DNA from: an uncultured Dehalococcoidia bacterium
Lineage (GTDB): Bacteria; Chloroflexota; Dehalococcoidia; Lucifugimonadales; CATOSD01
Reading direction: 5' to 3'
Assembly (NCBI GenBank): GCA_951812395.1
Contig: CATOSD010000002.1
Span: forward strand, 1,292,442-1,356,441
Length of the DNA: 64,000 bases
A program made the position numbers and the translations under genes. Below are positions 61,040 through 64,000 of this stretch, one piece after another; position 1 is the stretch's first letter, and every line of letters starts with the position of its first letter. A model generated the notes under the pieces. That model did no database searches, was not told the DNA's origin, and saw nothing but the letters and a program-made list of their open reading frames with translations.

Positions 61040-61273
61040 TTGGCTGAACTAAGACGCTCTGTGTCGCCTGCCGCGGCATGGTTCCTCTACTCCGAAAGCG
61101 GCATGCCGATGGGCCGCGTGTACAGGCTAACGGAGCCGGACGCGGTGCCCAGTCCCGGCGGGCGATTCGGGGCGGACCACGACGGCGGGACGCTGGAGGT
61201 GGTGAGCTTCGAGGAGCTGGCCAGCGCTTGCATTTTGAGGCGTTTCAGGGTGGTGGTGCGAGAGGCGGGCTGA
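61040..61273 (+). CDS. Small unknown protein, 77 residues
   Basis: Begins MAELRRSVSPAAAWFLYSESGMPMGRVYRL from TTG 61040. No family recognised. The gene is six bases from the LLM gene on the other strand and is divergent from phosphofructokinase. It ends VVSFEELASACILRRFRVVVREAG, a plausible beta-alpha-beta tail. Coding status rests on the ribosome site, promoter and the absence of a competing frame. Confidence 0.5.
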   Translation: MAELRRSVSPAAAWFLYSESGMPMGRVYRLTEPDAVPSPGGRFGADHDGGTLEVVSFEELASACILRRFRVVVREAG

Positions 61274-61279
61274 CCGCCC

Positions 61280-62209
61280 TCACTCCAGAGCCGGCGCGAC
61301 CTTCTCGGCGAAGTGCTCAATGGTGCGGATGCAGTCGGCAGGGTCCGGCGTTCGGAAGTCGAACGTGAGCTGGTCGATGCCGATTTCACGGCAGCGCAGC
61401 GCGTCGTCGATGACCTCCCGCGTGGACGCGATGAGCGCGCCGCCCGTGCGCACTCCGCCGCTTTCCTCCAGTCCTAGATCCGTGAAGAAGAGGCTGCGCT
61501 TGAGCGAAATGGTGATGTCCACGACGTCGCGTCCCGCCTGCTCGGCGTAGTTGGCCAGCCGGGGGAGCATCGCCTCCACGAAGTCCGGCGTCTGCCGCGT
61601 GGGGTGCCAGGCGTCGCCGTACTTTGCGGTCCGTCGTAGCGCACGGCCCGTGTGGCCGCCGACCCATATCGGTATGTGGGGCTTCTGGACAGGCTTCGGA
61701 TTCATCTGGATGCCATCGAAGTCGAAGAACCTGCCGTGGTACTCCGGCTCGTCCTCGGTCCACAGGCAGCGCATTACCTCCAGGCACTCGTCGCTCATCG
61801 GCCCACGGTCGGCGTAAGGCACCCGCAGCGTGTCGAACTCCTTCTCCAGCCAGCCCACACCCACACCGCAAATGACCCTTCCGTTGGTGAGCACGTCGAG
61901 CGACGAAAACATCTTCGCCTGTACTACCGGGTCGCGGTACGGCAGTATGATGACAGTCGAGCCAATTCGCACGCGTTCCGTCGCACCGGCGACGAACGAC
62001 AGCACGGTCATCATCTCGTGGTAGGGTGCGTCGGCCGGACGCTGAAACGACCCGTCTAATGTGTACGGGTACTGGTTCGTGCCGGCGGTGGGCAGGATGA
62101 TGTGGTCTCCCGACCAGATGGACTCGAAGCCCAACTCGTCGGCGCGCCTGGCGAACGTCAGCAGTGCCTGACCGTCAAGAGCGCCAGGCAGGTTGAATCC
62201 GAATTTCAT
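61280..62209 (-). CDS. LLM-class F420-dependent oxidoreductase
   Basis: 309 residues. MKFGFNLPGALDGQALLTFARRADELGFESIWSGDHIILP, VRIGSTVIILPYRDPVVQAKMFSSLDVLTNGRVICGVGVGWLEKEF and PIWVGGHTGRALRRTAKYGDAWHP are family signatures. Likely F420-using; substrate unknown. The BNR gene upstream lies 28 bp away on the same strand, so they are probably co-transcribed. Shares the fold with the enzyme at 39692. Confidence 0.9.
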   Translation of the reverse strand: MKFGFNLPGALDGQALLTFARRADELGFESIWSGDHIILPTAGTNQYPYTLDGSFQRPADAPYHEMMTVLSFVAGATERVRIGSTVIILPYRDPVVQAKMFSSLDVLTNGRVICGVGVGWLEKEFDTLRVPYADRGPMSDECLEVMRCLWTEDEPEYHGRFFDFDGIQMNPKPVQKPHIPIWVGGHTGRALRRTAKYGDAWHPTRQTPDFVEAMLPRLANYAEQAGRDVVDITISLKRSLFFTDLGLEESGGVRTGGALIASTREVIDDALRCREIGIDQLTFDFRTPDPADCIRTIEHFAEKVAPALE

Positions 62210-62237
62210 AGGTTTCTTCCCTCTGTTGTTCGCGGCG

Positions 62238-63293
62238 TTAGCCGCTCACCATCGGATAGACGTGGCGGCTGCGGGACATCTCGACGGGGATCTCACTGCC
62301 CGTCCAGTTCTCGCCACCGTCGGCGCTGGCGTAGAACTGCCCGTATCCGGCGCAGCAGAACACGTTGGAGGGCGCGACCCGGTCGATGGCGATCTGGAAC
62401 ATTCGGCTCGGCGGGGCGCCGCCAATGTCGATGCGTTCCCACGACTCGCCCACGTCGCGGCTGCGGAACAGCGCGCCGGCTTCCTGCGTACCTTGTGGCG
62501 CGCCGCCGCCGCCCGCGCCCGCGGCGAGATACATCGTGCGAGGGTCGTCAGGAGCGACTATCAGCCCTCGGCAGTACGAACCGCCCGGGAACATCTCGCC
62601 GAATCGAACGTGCTCCCATCGGCCTCCGCGGTCTCTGCTGCGGAACATCGCAACCTGCGTGATGATGTAGACCACCCCGGGCGCAGCGGAGCTGACCTGG
62701 ACGCCGTGCAGGTCCACTGTGTTGTTGCGGACGTACAGTCCGTCCGTGATTGAGTCCCAGCTCTCGCCGCCGTCCCTGCTGGCGAGCAGTCCGCCCACCT
62801 CGACCGCGGCGTACACGTCCGACGGGTCGGACGGGTCCGCGGCGATTCCGATTACGCGTTTGGCGAGCGGCTGCATGTAGGTCGTGACGTTGGGGTAGTG
62901 GACGCGCTCGGTGTTCATTTGCCGCCAGGTTTCGCCGCCGTCTACCGTGCGGTAGATGGAGCAGGGCTCGTAGCCGGCGAAGATCACATCAGGGTCGGAT
63001 GGGTGAAACGCGAGCGACCAGACGTCCTGCCCATCCCTAGGCGATTCCAGCGCCTCCCAGTGTTCGCCTCTGTCGTCGGTGCGGTACACGCCATGCTGGG
63101 TGCCGGCGTACAAAACGGTCGGTTTGTCCGGATGCACGAGCAGCGCCCTCACCTGCGGCTGCGGCGGCAGTCCCTTCTCAGCGGGCTGCCATTCGCCGCC
63201 CAGGGCCATGCGGTATAGGCCGCCCTCGGCTATGTTCTCGCCCTCGCCCGCCAGCCCGACGTATACGTGCGTGGTGTGGCCGTTCGTGGTCAT
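62238..63293 (-). CDS. BNR/sortilin-like repeat protein
   Basis: 351 residues of Asp-box repeats: YRTDDRGEHWEALE, YRTVDGGETWRQMN, ASRDGGESWDSI, FRSRDRGGRWEHV, FRSRDVGESWERI and ASADGGENWTGS, about one per 50 residues, giving a single propeller. No signal peptide at MTTNGHTTHVYVGLAGEG. Function unknown; smaller cousin of the protein at 26772. Confidence 0.85.
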   Translation of the reverse strand: MTTNGHTTHVYVGLAGEGENIAEGGLYRMALGGEWQPAEKGLPPQPQVRALLVHPDKPTVLYAGTQHGVYRTDDRGEHWEALESPRDGQDVWSLAFHPSDPDVIFAGYEPCSIYRTVDGGETWRQMNTERVHYPNVTTYMQPLAKRVIGIAADPSDPSDVYAAVEVGGLLASRDGGESWDSITDGLYVRNNTVDLHGVQVSSAAPGVVYIITQVAMFRSRDRGGRWEHVRFGEMFPGGSYCRGLIVAPDDPRTMYLAAGAGGGGAPQGTQEAGALFRSRDVGESWERIDIGGAPPSRMFQIAIDRVAPSNVFCCAGYGQFYASADGGENWTGSEIPVEMSRSRHVYPMVSG

Positions 63294-63319
63294 AGTCTTG
63301 CCCTCCTATCCTGGGGTAT

Positions 63320-63684
63320 CTAGCTCGCGAGAGGGTCCACCACCGTGAGTTCGCTAACCCAGCGGAAGTCTCGCACGTTGCGTGTTGCCAGCGGCAGGTC
63401 GGGAACCAAGGTTGTGGCGGCGATGATAGAGTCCCCAGACTCATTCGGCGTTGCTGGCGGAGATAGACTGCCCGCCTTGCGATCACACAGGTCAGGTCAA
63501 GAACCGCAACTGCGTGGAAGAAGCTCTCACAGAAACTCTCTTGCCTCTCGTCCAGACCCTGGTATCCAAGTACTTCGATGTAGGTCACAAACGAAACGGC
63601 CGCCTCTGGGTCGTCAATCAATCGACTCATTTCGTCCGTTTGGGTTGTTGCAGCGTAGATTACGATGTTGCTGTCGAGCAGCAT
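63320..63684 (-). pseudogene. VapC-like PIN-domain toxin, frameshifted
   Basis: MLLDSNIVIYAATTQTDEMSRL is the PIN N-terminus with the first catalytic Asp. The track's frame becomes nonsense after RRMSLG; in the next frame the sequence continues GDSIIAATTLVPDLPLATRNVRDFRWVSELTVVDPLAS and stops at TAG 63322-63320, exactly as a VapC ends. A single missing base in the GGGG run at 63433-63436 explains it. Either a real inactivation or an assembly/sequencing homopolymer error. About 121 residues if repaired. Starts 3 bp after the antitoxin gene. Confidence 0.85.
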
Positions 63685-63687
63685 CGG

Positions 63688-63945
63688 CTAGTCACGTCCT
63701 GGGAGTGGCCGATCTTTCCGGATTTCCCTTTGCCACGCCACGGGATCCTCGATGTCGGAGAAGGCTCCCGACTCAGCAAGTGCGCGCAGCGCTGCCACAG
63801 CCTTCTTGTTGTCCACTGGATAGGGCGCCTGGTCCTCCGAGATGACGATTTTCACTTCAATCTGCCTATCTGGGTCTATGTCGGGATGAGTACCCATCCA
63901 CTCCAGCCGTCCCTTGTAGAGAACGGCCATGTACGTTCGTTCCAT
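63688..63945 (-). CDS. VapB-like antitoxin
   Basis: 85 residues from ATG 63945 (CAAGGAGACACTGTC ribosome site); the track's 63987 start is less supported. MERTYMAVLYKGRLEWMG at the N-terminus and DIEDPVAWQREIRKDRPLPGRD at the C-terminus are typical of small antitoxins that precede PIN toxins; the C-terminal peptide would wrap the toxin. Next to the frameshifted toxin at 63320. Confidence 0.75.
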   Translation of the reverse strand: MERTYMAVLYKGRLEWMGTHPDIDPDRQIEVKIVISEDQAPYPVDNKKAVAALRALAESGAFSDIEDPVAWQREIRKDRPLPGRD

Positions 63946-64000
63946 GACAGTGTCTCCTTGGATCTTGTTTTCCCGATGGCCGCGCAACTCAAGTAGACTG

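Noticed and set aside
1-64000. tRNA, rRNA, CRISPR arrays, prophage genes
   Set aside because: I looked for CCA-ended cloverleafs, rRNA core sequences, repeated spacers and phage structural genes and saw none; a tRNA scan was not possible by eye at full sensitivity.

Overview
The window is about 64 kb of GC-rich bacterial chromosome with no rRNA, tRNA or CRISPR array that I can recognise. Gene content suggests a Chloroflexota bacterium, possibly a SAR202/Dehalococcoidia-type heterotroph: several CaiB/BaiF CoA-transferases, MmgE/PrpD proteins, isocitrate lyase/PEP-mutase paralogues, F420-type LLM oxidoreductases, amidohydrolases, acyl-CoA dehydrogenases and BNR/sortilin-like propellers. That placement is inference from gene families, not from a marker tree.

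Layout. 1-6.2 kb: 5'-truncated aconitase, alpha/beta hydrolase, a double-length (fused) CoA-transferase and an MmgE/PrpD protein. 6.3-7.0 kb: a non-coding C-rich element with terminal inverted repeats, then thiE. 8.2-9.1 kb: an IS5-like insertion (copy 1, broken) just upstream of a four-gene polar amino-acid ABC transporter (9.2-13.9 kb). 14-17.4 kb: a VOC protein, a solute-binding lipoprotein, and prfB with a clear +1 programmed frameshift. 17.6-22.2 kb: two amidohydrolases, an HpaI-type aldolase and a NUDIX hydrolase. 22.2-26.6 kb: a minus-strand operon for a 2-oxo acid (pyruvate/acetoin-type) dehydrogenase E1alpha-E1beta-E2, an SDR and a small unknown protein. 26.8-32.6 kb: a 1055-residue BNR propeller and two CoA-transferases. 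32.7-39 kb: PrpD-like protein, three ICL/PEPM-family lyases and a LeuC/LeuD-like hydro-lyase pair, which look like a hydration-plus-retro-aldol route for substituted dicarboxylates. 39.2-40.5 kb: a deaminase and an LLM oxidoreductase.

41-46.3 kb is an accessory island: the intact second copy of the IS5-like element, an unknown protein with a 33-nt tandem duplication coupled to a NUDIX/zinc-ribbon gene, a 79-bp inverted repeat, an IS1380-family element whose transposase appears to start at ATT, and C-rich repeat segments related to the 6.3-kb element. After it come a Fur/PerR regulator with a near-canonical operator, a DUF1800-DUF1501-NHL cluster (47-50.8 kb), a dihydroxyphthalate decarboxylase-like protein, two acyl-CoA dehydrogenases, ruvX-alaS, a radical SAM protein, a PPi-type phosphofructokinase, another LLM oxidoreductase, a BNR protein and a VapBC-like pair in which the toxin is frameshifted.

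The most unusual signals are the family of C-rich intergenic elements, and a conserved extended -10 promoter whose spacer carries CACATCCGTGC, found in two of those elements and upstream of alaS. GC-rich hairpins lie between most convergent gene pairs and probably act as bidirectional terminators.
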